From the NCBI RefSeq assembly GCF_010095445.2, contig NZ_WFGV02000007.1, positions 102,787 through 166,786 on the forward strand: DNA of 64,000 nucleotides. Reading direction: 5' to 3'. Within the stretch, counting starts at the first letter, position 1. Each line of letters starts with the position of its first letter. The stretch is from Pseudomonas sp. TNT3 (GTDB lineage Bacteria > Pseudomonadota > Gammaproteobacteria > Pseudomonadales > Pseudomonadaceae). A program made the position numbers and the translations under genes. Shown piece by piece: positions 23,388 through 33,223 of the stretch. The notes beneath the pieces are model-generated. The model was given only the letters and a program-made list of their open reading frames with translations. It did no database searches and was not told the DNA's origin.

Positions 23388-24281
23388 TCAATACTTGGGC
23401 TTGCCGAAAATACGGCTCAATATATTCACGACCAGCACGATCATCACCAGCACCAGCGAGGCCGCCCATGCGAGCTCCAGCTGGTTGTCGAAGGGCATGC
23501 CGGAGAAGTTGTAAATCAGCACGGCAAGCGATGCCGTCGGGTTCATCACCGCGAGGCTGCCGTCGTGGTAGATCCAGTAGTTGCTGAACAGCGCGGTAAA
23601 CAACAGCGGCGCGGTTTCGCCTGCTGCGCGTGCCACGGCCAGCATCACGCCTGTGAGGATCGCCGGCATGCCGGTCGGCAAGATGATTTTCCAGATCACC
23701 TGCGAGCGCGTGCAGCCCATGCCGTAGGCGGCATCCTTCATGATCTTGGGCACCATCCTCATCGACTCTTCAGCCGTCAGCACCACGATGGGCAGCATCA
23801 GTACCGCCAGTGCCACACCGCCTGCCGGCGCCGAGTAAGTACCGGTGGTCATCACTACCAGGGCGTAGGCAAACACCCCGGCCAGAATTGAAGGCAGCCC
23901 CGTAAGCATCTTGGCGGCAAAGCGGGCAGTGTTTGCCAGCTTGCTGTCGGGCCCGAGTTCGGCCAGGAAGATGGCGGCCATTATGCCGACCGGAACCGCG
24001 ATGGCGGCGGCGATACCGACCATTACGAAGGTGCCTGCCATCGCGTTACCAAAGCCTCCACCCGTCTCGAAACCGGTGGGCGGCAATTCGGTGAATACCT
24101 CCAGGCTCAAGCGTGCCCCGCCCCGCATGATCAGCATATACAGCACGGAAATCAGCGGGACGCTGGCCAGTACCGCGCCGGTCCACACCAGCGTGGTCAA
24201 CACCAGGCTGCGCAGGGCGCGGCCTTCGAACTTGCGCTGCAGGCTCGGCACGGCGGTAATAGGGGACGTGAGGTCAGTCAT
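23388..24281 (-). CDS. pstA: Phosphate ABC transporter permease PstA
   Basis: A 297-residue inner-membrane permease with about six transmembrane helices and the EAA-type loop (EESMRMVPKIMKDAAYGMGCTRSQVIWKIILPTGMPAILTG... read in parts) near residues 175-215. It is shorter than the 500-residue PstA of the main pst operon of pseudomonads. Its start overlaps the pstC stop by one base. Confidence 0.93.
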   Translation of the reverse strand: MTDLTSPITAVPSLQRKFEGRALRSLVLTTLVWTGAVLASVPLISVLYMLIMRGGARLSLEVFTELPPTGFETGGGFGNAMAGTFVMVGIAAAIAVPVGIMAAIFLAELGPDSKLANTARFAAKMLTGLPSILAGVFAYALVVMTTGTYSAPAGGVALAVLMLPIVVLTAEESMRMVPKIMKDAAYGMGCTRSQVIWKIILPTGMPAILTGVMLAVARAAGETAPLLFTALFSNYWIYHDGSLAVMNPTASLAVLIYNFSGMPFDNQLELAWAASLVLVMIVLVVNILSRIFGKPKY

Positions 24282-25246
24282 TATTTGTTACCCCGCTGGG
24301 CGTAGAGCATGATCATGGAACCGAGAACGTTCACCAGCAGGGTGATGAACATCAGCACCAGTGCGGCATACATCAACACCTCGATCTCGTTGGGCCCGGC
24401 TTCGGGGAAGTTCAGCGCCAACAAGGCAGCCAATGTGTTGGCCGGCGCAAACAGAGAAAGCGAAATGTTGTTGGCGTTGCCCACCAGCATGGCCAGCGCC
24501 ATGGTTTCACCCAGAGCACGACCCAGGCCGAGAACCAGGGAGCCGAAAATGCCGGTGGCGGCGGATGGCACCATCACCTTGAGAATCGCTTCCCAATGGG
24601 TGGTCCCCATGCCGTAGGCCGCCTGTTTGGTTTTCATCGGTACGCCGGTCAGGGCGTCCTGAGAAACGGCAGCGATGGTTGGCAGAATCATGATGGCCAG
24701 TACCAGCGCCGCAGGCAGCAGTCCCGGACCGCTCAAGGACGTGCTGAAAAAAGGAATCCAACCCAGTTCACTGTTCAACCACGCCGTAAGGGGGCGGATC
24801 GCCGGGATCACCACGTAAATCCCCCACAGGCCATAAACGACGCTGGGGATGGCCGCGAGTAATTCGACGATAGTGCGAAACACCGCTGCCAGTTTCGCCG
24901 GCAGGAAATCCTGGGTGAGGAAGATCGCCATGCTGACGCCGAAAACGCCTGCGATCAGCAACGCGATCAGGGCGCTGTAGAGCGTGCCCCAAATCGCTGG
25001 CAGAATGCCGTACTTGCCTTGGTTAACGTCCCAGACGCTGCCAAAGATCACGTCAAAACCGTGTTTTTCCATGCCAGGAAGGGCCTTGCGTCCCACCTCG
25101 AAGACCAAGGCGAAGACCAACGCCAGAATCAGAACCACCCCTATTCGCGCAAGCGCACGGAAGGTGCGATCAACCAGGAAGTCCTTCGTGGAAGGCGGCT
25201 GGCAGGCCGAACCCGGGTTAACCGGTACGACAAAAGGTGTGTTCAT
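24281..25246 (-). CDS. pstC: Phosphate ABC transporter permease PstC
   Basis: A 321-residue permease with about six transmembrane helices. The conserved loop lies around DALTGVPMKTKQAAYGMGTTHWEAILKVM, followed by LGRALGETMAL, typical of PstC. It pairs with PstA to form the phosphate channel and lies 73 bases after pstS in a pstSCAB operon. Confidence 0.94.
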   Translation of the reverse strand: MNTPFVVPVNPGSACQPPSTKDFLVDRTFRALARIGVVLILALVFALVFEVGRKALPGMEKHGFDVIFGSVWDVNQGKYGILPAIWGTLYSALIALLIAGVFGVSMAIFLTQDFLPAKLAAVFRTIVELLAAIPSVVYGLWGIYVVIPAIRPLTAWLNSELGWIPFFSTSLSGPGLLPAALVLAIMILPTIAAVSQDALTGVPMKTKQAAYGMGTTHWEAILKVMVPSAATGIFGSLVLGLGRALGETMALAMLVGNANNISLSLFAPANTLAALLALNFPEAGPNEIEVLMYAALVLMFITLLVNVLGSMIMLYAQRGNK

Positions 25247-25319
25247 TGGCTAATTCCGGTACAGGGGGAAAACTCCCCCGGCATGCTGAACGCGCACGCC
25301 GAGAGAGGCCTCACGAGCG

Positions 25320-26351
25320 TTACTGAATGTTGGCGGACGCTTTGCGAACCTGATCAACAACCGATTGCGGCAACGGGATGTAACCCATCGAATCGGCGAT
25401 TTTCTGCCCCTCGGTCAGGCTGTATTCGACCATTTCGCGCATGGCCTTGGCCTTGGCCGGGTTACCGTTGTCCTTGCGGAAGATCATCCAGGTGTAGGAA
25501 GTGATCGGGTAGGACTTGGCACCGTCCGGATCCGGCAGCCAGGCCACCAGGCTTTCCGGCATTTTCACTGCGGCCAGGGCCTCGGCACCGCTTTCGGCGT
25601 TCGGTACGACGTAATGACCGGCCTTGTTCTGCAACTGGGCGAAGTCGACCTTGGCCAGCTTGGCGAAGCCGTATTCGATATAGCCAATGGCGCCCGGGGT
25701 CTGGCGTACGGTGGCTGTCACGCCATCGTTTTTCGGCGATTTGATGAATTTGTCACTGGCTGGCCAGTTGACCGTGTTGCCTTCACCCAGCGCCTCTTGA
25801 AACTCCGGGTTGATCGTTGACAGGTGCTTGGTGAACACCGCAGTCGTACCGCTGGAGTCTGCACGTACGACGACGGTGATCGGCGTATCAGTGAGCTTCA
25901 GGTCCGGGTTGGCGGCAGCGATCTGCGGATCGTTCCACTTGGTGATCTTGCCCAGGAAGATATTGGAGTAAACATCCCGTGGCAGCTTCAGGCCCTTGGG
26001 GTTGCCTGGCAGGTTATAGGCCAGCACGATTTCGCCCGCCGTCATCGGCAGCAACTGTGCGCCTTCGGCAACCTTGGCAATGTCTTCGTCTTTCATCGCC
26101 GAATCACTGGCGGCGAAATCGACGGTTTTATTCAGGAAGTCCTGCACACCCGCGCCGCTGCCCTTGGATTGATAATCCACAGTGACACCTTCGGTTTTCT
26201 TGCTGAAATCCTTGAACCAGGTGAGGTAGATCGGGGCCGGGAAACTGGCGCCGGAACCGGTCAGACGAACGCTTTCCGCAGCAAAAGTCATCGAGCTGGC
26301 ACAAAGAGAAACCGCAACGGCGAGTGCAGCAGACTTCATCAAGCTTTTCAT
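25320..26351 (-). CDS. pstS: Periplasmic phosphate-binding protein PstS
   Basis: A 343-residue precursor with a clear Sec signal (MKSLMKSAALAVAVSLCASSMTFAAES). The mature protein has the PstS signatures LTGSGASFPAPIYLTWFKDF, then YQSKGSGAGVQDF, DFAASDSAM and RADSSGTTAVFTKHL, whose Ser, Arg and Thr residues bind phosphate. It delivers phosphate to PstCAB. The upstream region has a Pho-box-like site and an AGGAG-type ribosome-binding site, consistent with PhoB control. Confidence 0.96.
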   Translation of the reverse strand: MKSLMKSAALAVAVSLCASSMTFAAESVRLTGSGASFPAPIYLTWFKDFSKKTEGVTVDYQSKGSGAGVQDFLNKTVDFAASDSAMKDEDIAKVAEGAQLLPMTAGEIVLAYNLPGNPKGLKLPRDVYSNIFLGKITKWNDPQIAAANPDLKLTDTPITVVVRADSSGTTAVFTKHLSTINPEFQEALGEGNTVNWPASDKFIKSPKNDGVTATVRQTPGAIGYIEYGFAKLAKVDFAQLQNKAGHYVVPNAESGAEALAAVKMPESLVAWLPDPDGAKSYPITSYTWMIFRKDNGNPAKAKAMREMVEYSLTEGQKIADSMGYIPLPQSVVDQVRKASANIQ

Positions 26352-26399
26352 TCAGGGAACTCCTTGTGATTTCGGGCTCCCGTACTCTGCAATAGGATT

Positions 26400-26417
26400 G
26401 TTACGCTTTTATGAAAA
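26400..26417 (-). promoter_or_regulatory. Pho-box-like site upstream of pstS
   Basis: On the minus strand TTTCATAAAAGCGTAAC gives two 7-base half-sites separated by AAAA, resembling the PhoB consensus CTGTCAT-N4-CTGTCA. It lies about 50 bases upstream of the pstS start. Confidence 0.5.
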
Positions 26418-26458
26418 TTGAATGGCAATGTGCGTTTAGCCCGCTTTTTGCCACAAAA

Positions 26459-26483
26459 CGAAAAAAGACGCCGAAGCGTCTTC
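26459..26483 (-). terminator. Second terminator after tRNA-Gly
   Basis: AAGACGC-TTCG-GCGTCTT followed by TTTTT on the minus strand. With the next hairpin it forms tandem terminators insulating pstS from the upstream gacA-uvrC-pgsA-tRNA transcript. Confidence 0.8.
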
Positions 26484-26496
26484 TAAAATCCCAGGC

Positions 26497-26529
26497 AAAA
26501 AAAAAGCCACTCTATTGAGTGGCTTTTTC
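26497..26529. terminator. Terminator after tRNA-Gly (bidirectional)
   Basis: AGCCACTC/GAGTGGCT stem with an A-run on one side and a T-run on the other, nine bases downstream of tRNA-Gly on the minus strand. Confidence 0.85.
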
Positions 26530-26537
26530 TTTGTATT

Positions 26538-26613
<76 letters not shown>

Positions 26614-26676
26614 GTCTTGGTGTGGCGCATTCTATAGAATCCAGAAGCCCCGTCAACCCTTTGATTCAAAAAAGTT

Positions 26677-27237
26677 TTATTTCTTTTCAACGTCGGTCTT
26701 CAGATGCGGCCATGCAGCCCGCAGGTACTGGACCATCGACCACAACGTCAGTCCGGCTGAGACCAACAGCAAGCCATAACCCACCAATACCCAGAAGGTG
26801 AAGTCTGACGGATTGGCCAGCAGGATCACCAGTGCCAACATCTGCGCAGCGGTTTTCCATTTACCCAGGTTCGACACCGCCACATGAGCGCGGGCACCGA
26901 GTTCGGCCATCCACTCACGCAGTGCCGACACGACAATTTCACGACCGATGATGACGGCGGCCGGCAGCGTAAGCCACAAGTTACCGTGTTCTTGCACCAG
27001 CAACACCAGCGCAACGGCAACCATCAGCTTGTCGGCAACCGGGTCGAGAAAAGCCCCGAACGGCGTGCTTTGCTCCAGACGGCGGGCCAGATAACCATCC
27101 AGCCAGTCCGTAGCGGCGGCAAATGCAAACACCGAAGCGGACGCCATGTAGCTCCAATGGTACGGCAGGTAAAACAACAGTATGAAGATCGGGATGAGCA
27201 GGACGCGTAGAACGGTAATCAGATTAGGGATATTCAT
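26677..27237 (-). CDS. pgsA: CDP-diacylglycerol--glycerol-3-phosphate 3-phosphatidyltransferase PgsA
   Basis: A 186-residue inner-membrane enzyme making phosphatidylglycerol phosphate. The CDP-alcohol phosphotransferase signature [27 protein letters not shown] (D-x2-D-G-x2-A-R-x8-G-x3-D-x3-D) lies at about residues 45-72, with four to five transmembrane helices. I start at ATG 27237 ([12 protein letters not shown]), the usual family start; a GTG two codons upstream is possible. It belongs to the gacA-uvrC-pgsA-tRNA-Gly block. Confidence 0.95.
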   Translation of the reverse strand: MNIPNLITVLRVLLIPIFILLFYLPYHWSYMASASVFAFAAATDWLDGYLARRLEQSTPFGAFLDPVADKLMVAVALVLLVQEHGNLWLTLPAAVIIGREIVVSALREWMAELGARAHVAVSNLGKWKTAAQMLALVILLANPSDFTFWVLVGYGLLLVSAGLTLWSMVQYLRAAWPHLKTDVEKK

Positions 27238-27269
27238 CGGCACAACTGGCTACGAGGTGAGGTGGCATT

Positions 27270-29093
27270 CTACTCGCTGTGCAGATTTGCATAAATCAAC
27301 TCTGCGAGTTTTTTACTGATCCCGGGCGCTTTGGCGATCTCTTCGATGCTGGCACGAGACAGCTCTTGCAATCCACCAAAATGTTTAAGCAAATCGCGCC
27401 GACGTGTCGGCCCGACCCCGGCTACGCCTTCAAGCGTAGACGTACGGCGGGTTTTGCCGCGACGGGCGCGGTGCCCGGTAATGGCGAATCGGTGAGCTTC
27501 ATCACGAATTTGCTGGATTAGATGCAGTGCCGGCGAATCCCCACGCAACGTGAACTCATGCGCTGCATCATTCAGGTACAAAGTTTCGAAGCCGGCCTTT
27601 CGGGTTGCCCCTTTGGCCACACCCAGCAGAATCAGGTCGGGTACCGCCAATTCGTTCAGTACATCACGCGCCATCGACAGCTGACCTTTACCACCGTCCA
27701 CCAGCAGAATGTCCGGTAATTTGCCCTCCCCGTCCTTCAGCTTGCTGAAACGACGGGTCAACGCCTGGTGCATGGCGGCGTAATCATCGCCTGGGGTAAC
27801 GCCTTCAATGTTGTAACGACGGTAATCCGATTTGATCGGACCTTCCGGGCCGAACACCACGCACGACGCCACCGTCGCCTCGCCGCTCGAGTGACTGATG
27901 TCATAGCACTCGAGGCGCTGTGGAGGCTCATCCAGGTTCAGTACTTCTGCCAGCGCATCGAAACGCGCGGCGACATGCTGCCGGTTGGCCAAGCGCGCAC
28001 CCAGTGCCTGTTCTGCATTGGTCACCGCCAGTTGTTGCCAGCGAGCCCGCGTACCCCGCACCCGATGACTGATCGACAGTTCTCGGCCGCGCAATTCCTC
28101 AATGGCTGCGATCAGCGTAGGAAAGTCTTCATGCACCACGTTGACGATCAACTCGCTCGGCAAGTCGCGTTCCGGGCTGCTGATGAAGTAATGCCCAAGA
28201 AAAGCCGCCATGACTTCGGAAACGTCTTCATCAATACCAACTTGAGGGAAGTAGTTCTTGCTGCCCAGAACCCGGCCGCCCCGCACGCTGATCAAATGAA
28301 CGCAGGCGCCGCCCGGATTGACGAACGCGGCGATCACGTCGACATCACCAGTCCCGCCTTCCATGCTTTGCTGATCCTGAACCCGGCGCAGCAGCGATAT
28401 CTGGTCCCGCAACTCGGCCGCCCGCTCGAACTCGAGGTTGATCGCCGCCTCTTCCATGGCGGCGGACAATTCGTCGGTCAGCGCATTGCTGCGCCCTTCC
28501 AGGAACATCACCGAGTGCCGGACGTCCTCGGCGTAGACCTCGGGCTCGACCAGTCCGACGCAGGGTGCCTTGCAACGTTTGATCTGGTATTGCAGGCAAG
28601 GGCGCGTGCGGTTCTTGTAGTAGCTGTCTTCGCACTGACGAACAAAAAACGTCTTCTGCAGCAAGCTGAGGCTTTCGCGAATCGCACCAGCGCTGGGGTA
28701 AGGACCGAAATATTTGCCCTTGGCCTTCTTCGCACCGCGATGGATGCTCAGACGAGGAAATTGACCATCTGAAAGGAAGACATAAGGATAGGATTTGTCG
28801 TCCCGCATCAGGATGTTGTACGGCGGACGCCACTCCTTGATCAGCGTCTGCTCGAGCAACAAAGCTTCGGTTTCGTTAGACGTGATCGTCGTCTCGACCT
28901 GCGCGATACGCGCGACCAGTGCAGCAGTCTTGGGGGCGAGACCGGATTTGCGGAAGTAACTGGACAGGCGACTCTTGAGATTCTTGGCCTTGCCGACGTA
29001 GAGCAGGCGCGCATCGCTGTCGAACATGCGATACACACCGGGACGCCCACTGACCGTCGACAGAAAAGCGCTTGGATCGAAAATTTCAGTCAT
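27270..29093 (-). CDS. uvrC: Excinuclease ABC subunit C UvrC
   Basis: A 607-residue nucleotide-excision-repair endonuclease. The N-terminal GIY-YIG domain has [24 protein letters not shown], a cysteine pair precedes a UVR motif ([15 protein letters not shown], about 200), the RNase H-like domain has [16 protein letters not shown] and LVDGGKGQL, and C-terminal helix-hairpin-helix motifs include [16 protein letters not shown]. It incises on both sides of a lesion after UvrAB loading. The start is one base after the gacA stop; the two are co-transcribed in Pseudomonas. Confidence 0.97.
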   Translation of the reverse strand: MTEIFDPSAFLSTVSGRPGVYRMFDSDARLLYVGKAKNLKSRLSSYFRKSGLAPKTAALVARIAQVETTITSNETEALLLEQTLIKEWRPPYNILMRDDKSYPYVFLSDGQFPRLSIHRGAKKAKGKYFGPYPSAGAIRESLSLLQKTFFVRQCEDSYYKNRTRPCLQYQIKRCKAPCVGLVEPEVYAEDVRHSVMFLEGRSNALTDELSAAMEEAAINLEFERAAELRDQISLLRRVQDQQSMEGGTGDVDVIAAFVNPGGACVHLISVRGGRVLGSKNYFPQVGIDEDVSEVMAAFLGHYFISSPERDLPSELIVNVVHEDFPTLIAAIEELRGRELSISHRVRGTRARWQQLAVTNAEQALGARLANRQHVAARFDALAEVLNLDEPPQRLECYDISHSSGEATVASCVVFGPEGPIKSDYRRYNIEGVTPGDDYAAMHQALTRRFSKLKDGEGKLPDILLVDGGKGQLSMARDVLNELAVPDLILLGVAKGATRKAGFETLYLNDAAHEFTLRGDSPALHLIQQIRDEAHRFAITGHRARRGKTRRTSTLEGVAGVGPTRRRDLLKHFGGLQELSRASIEEIAKAPGISKKLAELIYANLHSE

Positions 29094-29094
29094 T

Positions 29095-29736
29095 TCAGAG
29101 GCTGGCATCAACCATGCCGTGACGAACCGCCAACAGCGTCAACTCGACGTCGCTGCTGATCGAAAGCTTTTCGAAAATGCGGTATCGGTAGGTGTTTACG
29201 GTTTTTGGCGACAGGCACAATTTATCGGAGATTATCTGGACTTTCTGGCAGCCGACGATCATCAGCGCGATCTGGATTTCCCGCTCGGACAAGGCGTCGA
29301 ACGGCGAATCGCTCGTGGGCTGGAAAGACTTGATGGCAAGTTGCTGGGCGATCTGCGGACTGATGTAGCGCTGGCCGGCAAATACCAGGCGAATGGCCTG
29401 GACCATTTCGGGCAAACCGGCTCCTTTGGTCAGGTAACCCGCGGCCCCCGCCTGCAACAGTCGTGTAGGAAACGGATCTTCCTCGCACACGGTGACCGCA
29501 ACGACTTTGATGTCGGGATGACTGCGCAGCAACTTGCGCGTGGCTTCAAGACCGCCGATACCGGGCATCTTCACATCCATCAGGACCACGTCCGGCTTCA
29601 ATTCTCGCGCCTTGAGCAGGGACTCTTCCCCTGACTCGGCCTGGCCGACCACTTGCAGGCCATCGATGTCAGCCAGCATTCGTGTAATGCCTGTACGAAC
29701 GAGATCATGGTCATCGACTACTAGCACCCTAATCAA
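29095..29736 (-). CDS. gacA: Global response regulator GacA
   Basis: A 213-residue response regulator of the GacS/GacA system, which switches on the small RNAs RsmX/Y/Z and through them secondary metabolism and biofilm traits. It has a receiver domain with [15 protein letters not shown] and the phospho-acceptor Asp in [10 protein letters not shown] (about residue 54), and a LuxR-type HTH with [13 protein letters not shown]...[20 protein letters not shown] start at the TTG codon 29736 (IRVLVVDD follows), the start known for gacA in this group, rather than at a longer in-frame start. Confidence 0.96.
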   Translation of the reverse strand: MIRVLVVDDHDLVRTGITRMLADIDGLQVVGQAESGEESLLKARELKPDVVLMDVKMPGIGGLEATRKLLRSHPDIKVVAVTVCEEDPFPTRLLQAGAAGYLTKGAGLPEMVQAIRLVFAGQRYISPQIAQQLAIKSFQPTSDSPFDALSEREIQIALMIVGCQKVQIISDKLCLSPKTVNTYRYRIFEKLSISSDVELTLLAVRHGMVDASL

Positions 29737-30051
29737 GCAGACACCTCGCGCAATGGGCTTGTTGGTTGCCGGACACCTTAGCAAAAAGCAACTGGCAGAC
29801 CTAGCGGCAAGCGCTATATAAAAAGTTTCAATACGTCTTGTAAGGCTTGTCGCATGCGTGCTTCAGAGGTCAACCAGCGGTATGGCGAGCAATGACCAGC
29901 AAATCTCGTGACTAATCAACAGGCACCGCTCGTGCTATACCTTTTTGCAGCGCTCAAGCGATAGGAAAGGCCAACGGCAGCCGATAGCAATTTCTGATTG
30001 AATCCACGTACCCGCCTCTAGTAAGCTCGGCGCATCCATCGGAGACAGACC
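29737..30051. other. Intergenic region between gacA and the DAHP synthase leader
   Basis: About 315 bases with no supportable gene. It must hold the divergent promoters of gacA (minus) and of the leader transcript (plus). A weak -35-like TTGAAT with TAGTAA downstream is visible near 29998-30025, but the spacing is poor. No RNA gene was recognised. Confidence 0.5.
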
Positions 30052-30180
30052 ATGTTCAACACCCTTTCAAAGCTTCGTACCGCCAGCGCCTTGCGCTCGG
30101 TTGCGGCTGTCCGGGTGAAAGACGTTTGTGCTCCGGTCAGCTTTTATTTTGGGTATTGGTTTAGCCACTGGCGCGCCTGA
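30052..30180 (+). CDS. Aromatic leader peptide 1 upstream of DAHP synthase
   Basis: A 42-codon frame with a good GGAGA site. The last third reads SFYFGYWFSHWRA: three Phe, two Tyr and two Trp within ten residues. It is followed 48 bases later by a strong terminator and then by the DAHP synthase region. This matches a transcription-attenuation leader in which ribosome stalling at scarce aromatic codons prevents terminator formation. The peptide's role is inferred from codon content and position; no experimental evidence is used. Confidence 0.75.
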   Translation: MFNTLSKLRTASALRSVAAVRVKDVCAPVSFYFGYWFSHWRA

Positions 30181-30228
30181 TACCCACACGGCGCCCACTT
30201 TAAACGGGTCGCCACCAGAGAATTCTCA

Positions 30229-30266
30229 ACCCCCGGTCGGCCTCCCGACCGGGGGTTTTGTTTTTT
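30229..30266 (+). terminator. Attenuator-type terminator
   Basis: ACCCCCGGTCGG pairs perfectly with CCGACCGGGGGT (12 bp, four-base loop CCTC) and is followed by TTTGTTTTTT. It sits between the two aromatic leader peptides and upstream of the DAHP synthase gene, as expected for an attenuator. Confidence 0.85.
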
Positions 30267-30316
30267 CAGCCCCACACATTTTTAGCGACACACCAGACAT
30301 CTCGAGGATTTAGAAA

Positions 30317-30469
30317 ATGAACTACGCCACTTATTACCGTTACGACTTTTTTACCGCCTGGCGATTTACCAGCCTCCGCTCGGGACAGCCTGCCGCCTCC
30401 GATCGGTCACCCACAGGTGGCAAGCACACACACGCAGCCAATCCGGCTAATTGTCGAACACCCCACTAG
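30317..30469 (+). CDS. Aromatic leader peptide 2 upstream of DAHP synthase
   Basis: A 50-codon frame with an acceptable GAGGA site. The first 17 residues are MNYATYYRYDFFTAWRF: four Tyr, three Phe and one Trp, and the tail is polar. It ends 48 bases before the DAHP synthase start. No T-tailed terminator follows, so if it regulates it may do so by translation coupling or by masking the downstream ribosome-binding site. The second aromatic-rich frame makes chance unlikely. Confidence 0.6.
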   Translation: MNYATYYRYDFFTAWRFTSLRSGQPAASDRSPTGGKHTHAANPANCRTPH

Positions 30470-30517
30470 GGCCGAGCGCGCGGGAACGAACCCGCCGCCA
30501 GCCCAGGAAGCCCGAAC

Positions 30518-31606
30518 ATGAACTCGTCCGTCTCTGCTCTGCCACTGTCCAACTTGAGCCCGGCCAATGAAGCGCTGACCCTGCGTCTGCCCAGCTCGTT
30601 GCAGCTCAAACAGCAATTACCCCTCAGCAACACCCTGACCCAGCAAGTCGCCGCCCATCGCCAGGCGATCCGCGCGATTCTCAACGGTGAAGACTCCCGT
30701 TTGCTGGTCATCGTCGGCCCTTGCTCGATTCACGACCCTCAGTCAGCCCTGGAATACGCCGCCCACCTCGCGCGCCTGGCATCCGACGTCAGTGATCAGA
30801 TGTTGCTCGTCATGCGCGCCTACGTCGAAAAACCCCGCACCACTGTCGGCTGGAAAGGCCTGGCCTACGATCCGCACCTGGACGGCAGCGACGACATGGC
30901 CGGCGGCCTGACCCTGTCGCGCGAACTGATGCGCGAAATGATCCAGCTCGGATTGCCGATTGCCACTGAACTGCTGCAGCCCATGGCGGCAGGCTACTTC
31001 GACGACCTGCTCAGTTGGGTTGCCATTGGTGCGCGCACCACCGAATCGCAAATTCACCGGGAAATGGCCAGCGGCCTGAACATGCCGGTAGGCTTCAAGA
31101 ACGGCACCGATGGTGGAGTCGGTGTCGCCAGCGACGCCATGCGCTCGGCCGCCCATCCGCATCGTCATTTTGGCGTCGACAGCCAAGGGCACCCCGCAAT
31201 CATCCAGACACCCGGAAACCCGGACACCCATCTGGTATTGCGCGGCGGTCATCGCGGGCCAAACTATGATCGCGACAGCGTTGCTCAAATACACAGCGAC
31301 CTGACCCGACTCAAGATCCCGGCGCGAATCATGGTCGACTGCAGCCACGCTAACAGCGGCAAAGACCCGCTGCGCCAACCGGCAGTGTTCAACGACGTCC
31401 TGGAACAACGCCTGCAAGGCAATCGCTCGCTGATCGGCATGATGATCGAGAGTCATCTGTTCGAAGGTTGCCAGCCGCTGAGCGCTTCGCTGCGTTACGG
31501 CGTTTCCGTGACTGACGGCTGCCTGGGCTGGAGCGGGACGGAGCAATTGTTGCGAGAGGCAGCGCAGCAGTTGCGCGAACAACACAGCGCTCGACAGCCC
31601 GCGTAA
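30518..31606 (+). CDS. 3-deoxy-7-phosphoheptulonate (DAHP) synthase, class I
   Basis: A 362-residue enzyme catalysing the first step of the shikimate pathway from phosphoenolpyruvate and erythrose 4-phosphate. It carries the class I AroF/G/H signatures VIVGPCSIHDP, MRAYVEKPRTTVGWKGL, IGARTTESQIHREMASG, PVGFKNGTDGG and IMVDCSHANSGKD. The upstream leader peptides rich in Tyr, Phe and Trp suggest control by aromatic amino acid supply. The isozyme type cannot be decided from sequence alone, so no symbol is given. Confidence 0.95.
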   Translation: MNSSVSALPLSNLSPANEALTLRLPSSLQLKQQLPLSNTLTQQVAAHRQAIRAILNGEDSRLLVIVGPCSIHDPQSALEYAAHLARLASDVSDQMLLVMRAYVEKPRTTVGWKGLAYDPHLDGSDDMAGGLTLSRELMREMIQLGLPIATELLQPMAAGYFDDLLSWVAIGARTTESQIHREMASGLNMPVGFKNGTDGGVGVASDAMRSAAHPHRHFGVDSQGHPAIIQTPGNPDTHLVLRGGHRGPNYDRDSVAQIHSDLTRLKIPARIMVDCSHANSGKDPLRQPAVFNDVLEQRLQGNRSLIGMMIESHLFEGCQPLSASLRYGVSVTDGCLGWSGTEQLLREAAQQLREQHSARQPA

Positions 31607-31833
31607 TCAGCGATTTCCTTCCAGTCTTCAAACGAGGGCTGGAAGGTTGCTTCCCGCTATGAAATAGCGATCTTGAAATAACGACACCTGCGAAACACCC
31701 CGCACCCACCCGCGACTTTTCTCACTCCCCTACTCCGTTTTCACCACAGGACAGCGGCTTTTTCAGACATCCCGCGGCATGACAGTGCATTAGAGTGAGG
31801 CGCAGTACACGACCCTAACTCTCGAAAAAAGGG

Positions 31834-32721
31834 ATGAACATGCAACGGAATGCACAGACTCAGTACCCGATCCTGCTGGTCCACGGGCTATTCGGCTTTG
31901 ATCGGATCGGCACGCTGGAACACTTCCATGACATCAGGCCGGCCCTGCGATTCGCCGGTGCCAGGGTCTTCGTACCTCAGCTGTCGGCGACCCATAGCAA
32001 CGAGGCGCGGGGCGAGCAGCTCTTGGCGCAGATCGAACGGGTGCTGGAAGGCACCGGGCACGATAAAGTCAACCTGATCGGGCATAGCCAAGGCGCGCTG
32101 GCGTCACGCTATGCCGCGGCGATTGCGCCACACATCGTCGCCTCGGTCACCTTGGTCAGCGGCCCTAATCACGGTTCGGAACTGGCCGACTTCCTGCGCA
32201 AGGCACTTACGCCTGGCAGCCTGCCAGAACAAACCGCCGAGACCGTTGCCACCTTGTTCGCCGACTTCCTGTCGTTGCTCAGTGGCCAACCGCAAATGCC
32301 CCAGAACGCCATTGCAGCCCTGAATGCCCTGACCACCGAAGGCGTCGGTGCATTCAATCTGAAATATCCGCAGGGGTTGCCAACACAGTGGGGTGGCATG
32401 GGGCAGCAGAAGGTTGGCGGGGTTCACTACTATTCCTGGAGCGGCACCTTGCAGGGCAGCATTCTCGACGACGGGCTGAATGCGCTCGATCCCCTGCACT
32501 TCCTGTCCCGCGCCTTCTCTCACTACTTCATTAACGAGGCCGATCAGAATGATGGCCTGGTCGGGCGCTTCAGCTCCCACCTGGGTAAAGTGATCCGCTC
32601 CGACTATCCGCTGGATCACCTGGGCAGCATTAACCAGACTGCCGGTCGCGCCTGGAAAAGCGTCAACCCGGTGGAGCTGTATGTGGAGCATGCGGATCGC
32701 TTGCGAAAGGCCGGTCTGTGA
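31834..32721 (+). CDS. Cytoplasmic triacylglycerol lipase (family I.1, P. fragi type)
   Basis: A 295-residue alpha/beta hydrolase closely following the Pseudomonas family I.1 lipases: YPILLVHGLFGFDRIG oxyanion region, the nucleophile Ser85 in GHSQG, catalytic Asp in NDGLVGR and His in YPLDHLGSIN. Unlike the secreted LipA it has no signal peptide and starts directly with the beta strand. Family members of this shorter type hydrolyse short- to medium-chain esters. It has its own promoter region and is followed by a parvulin gene. No lif foldase gene is adjacent, consistent with an intracellular enzyme. Confidence 0.9.
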   Translation: MNMQRNAQTQYPILLVHGLFGFDRIGTLEHFHDIRPALRFAGARVFVPQLSATHSNEARGEQLLAQIERVLEGTGHDKVNLIGHSQGALASRYAAAIAPHIVASVTLVSGPNHGSELADFLRKALTPGSLPEQTAETVATLFADFLSLLSGQPQMPQNAIAALNALTTEGVGAFNLKYPQGLPTQWGGMGQQKVGGVHYYSWSGTLQGSILDDGLNALDPLHFLSRAFSHYFINEADQNDGLVGRFSSHLGKVIRSDYPLDHLGSINQTAGRAWKSVNPVELYVEHADRLRKAGL

Positions 32722-32805
32722 TACCGCAAGGAACTTTGAGAAGAATTAGGCCACTGAATCCGGTACGCTCAGCACTTTACTGAACATTAAATGGAGAGTT
32801 TTCCC

Positions 32806-33087
32806 ATGCCTAAAGCTACTGCCCGTCACATCCTGGTTGCCAGCGAAGACAAGTGCAACGAACTGAAGTCCCAAATCGAAGGCGGCGCTGATTTCGCCGA
32901 AGTCGCCAAAGCCAACTCCACTTGCCCTTCGAGCCGCCAGGGCGGTGATCTGGGCTCGTTCGGTCCAGGCCAGATGGTCAAGGAATTCGACACCGTGGTC
33001 TTCAGCGCACCGATCAACGTCGTGCAAGGCCCGGTCAAGACCCAGTTTGGCTACCACCTGCTGGAAGTGACCAGTCGCCAGGACTGA
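32806..33087 (+). CDS. ppiC: Parvulin-type peptidyl-prolyl isomerase (PpiC)
   Basis: A 93-residue stand-alone rotamase: ARHILVASEDKCNELKSQI, the STCPSSRQGGDLGSFGPGQMV core, then PVKTQFGYHLLEV. This is the full parvulin domain with no targeting signal, so a cytoplasmic folding helper. I start at MPKATARH (32806) with GGAGAG upstream. A terminator follows. Confidence 0.93.
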   Translation: MPKATARHILVASEDKCNELKSQIEGGADFAEVAKANSTCPSSRQGGDLGSFGPGQMVKEFDTVVFSAPINVVQGPVKTQFGYHLLEVTSRQD

Positions 33088-33110
33088 TCAATCCGCGAAG
33101 TCTTTCGCAC

Positions 33111-33142
33111 AACGGCCCGCCTTTTGGTGGGCCGTTGTGTTT
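33111..33142 (+). terminator. Terminator after ppiC
   Basis: AACGGCCCGCC and GGTGGGCCGTT pair around TTTT and are followed by GTGTTT. It lies between ppiC and yejA. Confidence 0.75.
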
Positions 33143-33223
33143 GGGACGTGTAATACGGCTGGCGAGGGATGCGCCGCTAGCGTACAAATTGCGGATATCG
33201 ACCACCCGGCTTTAAGGCTGACA

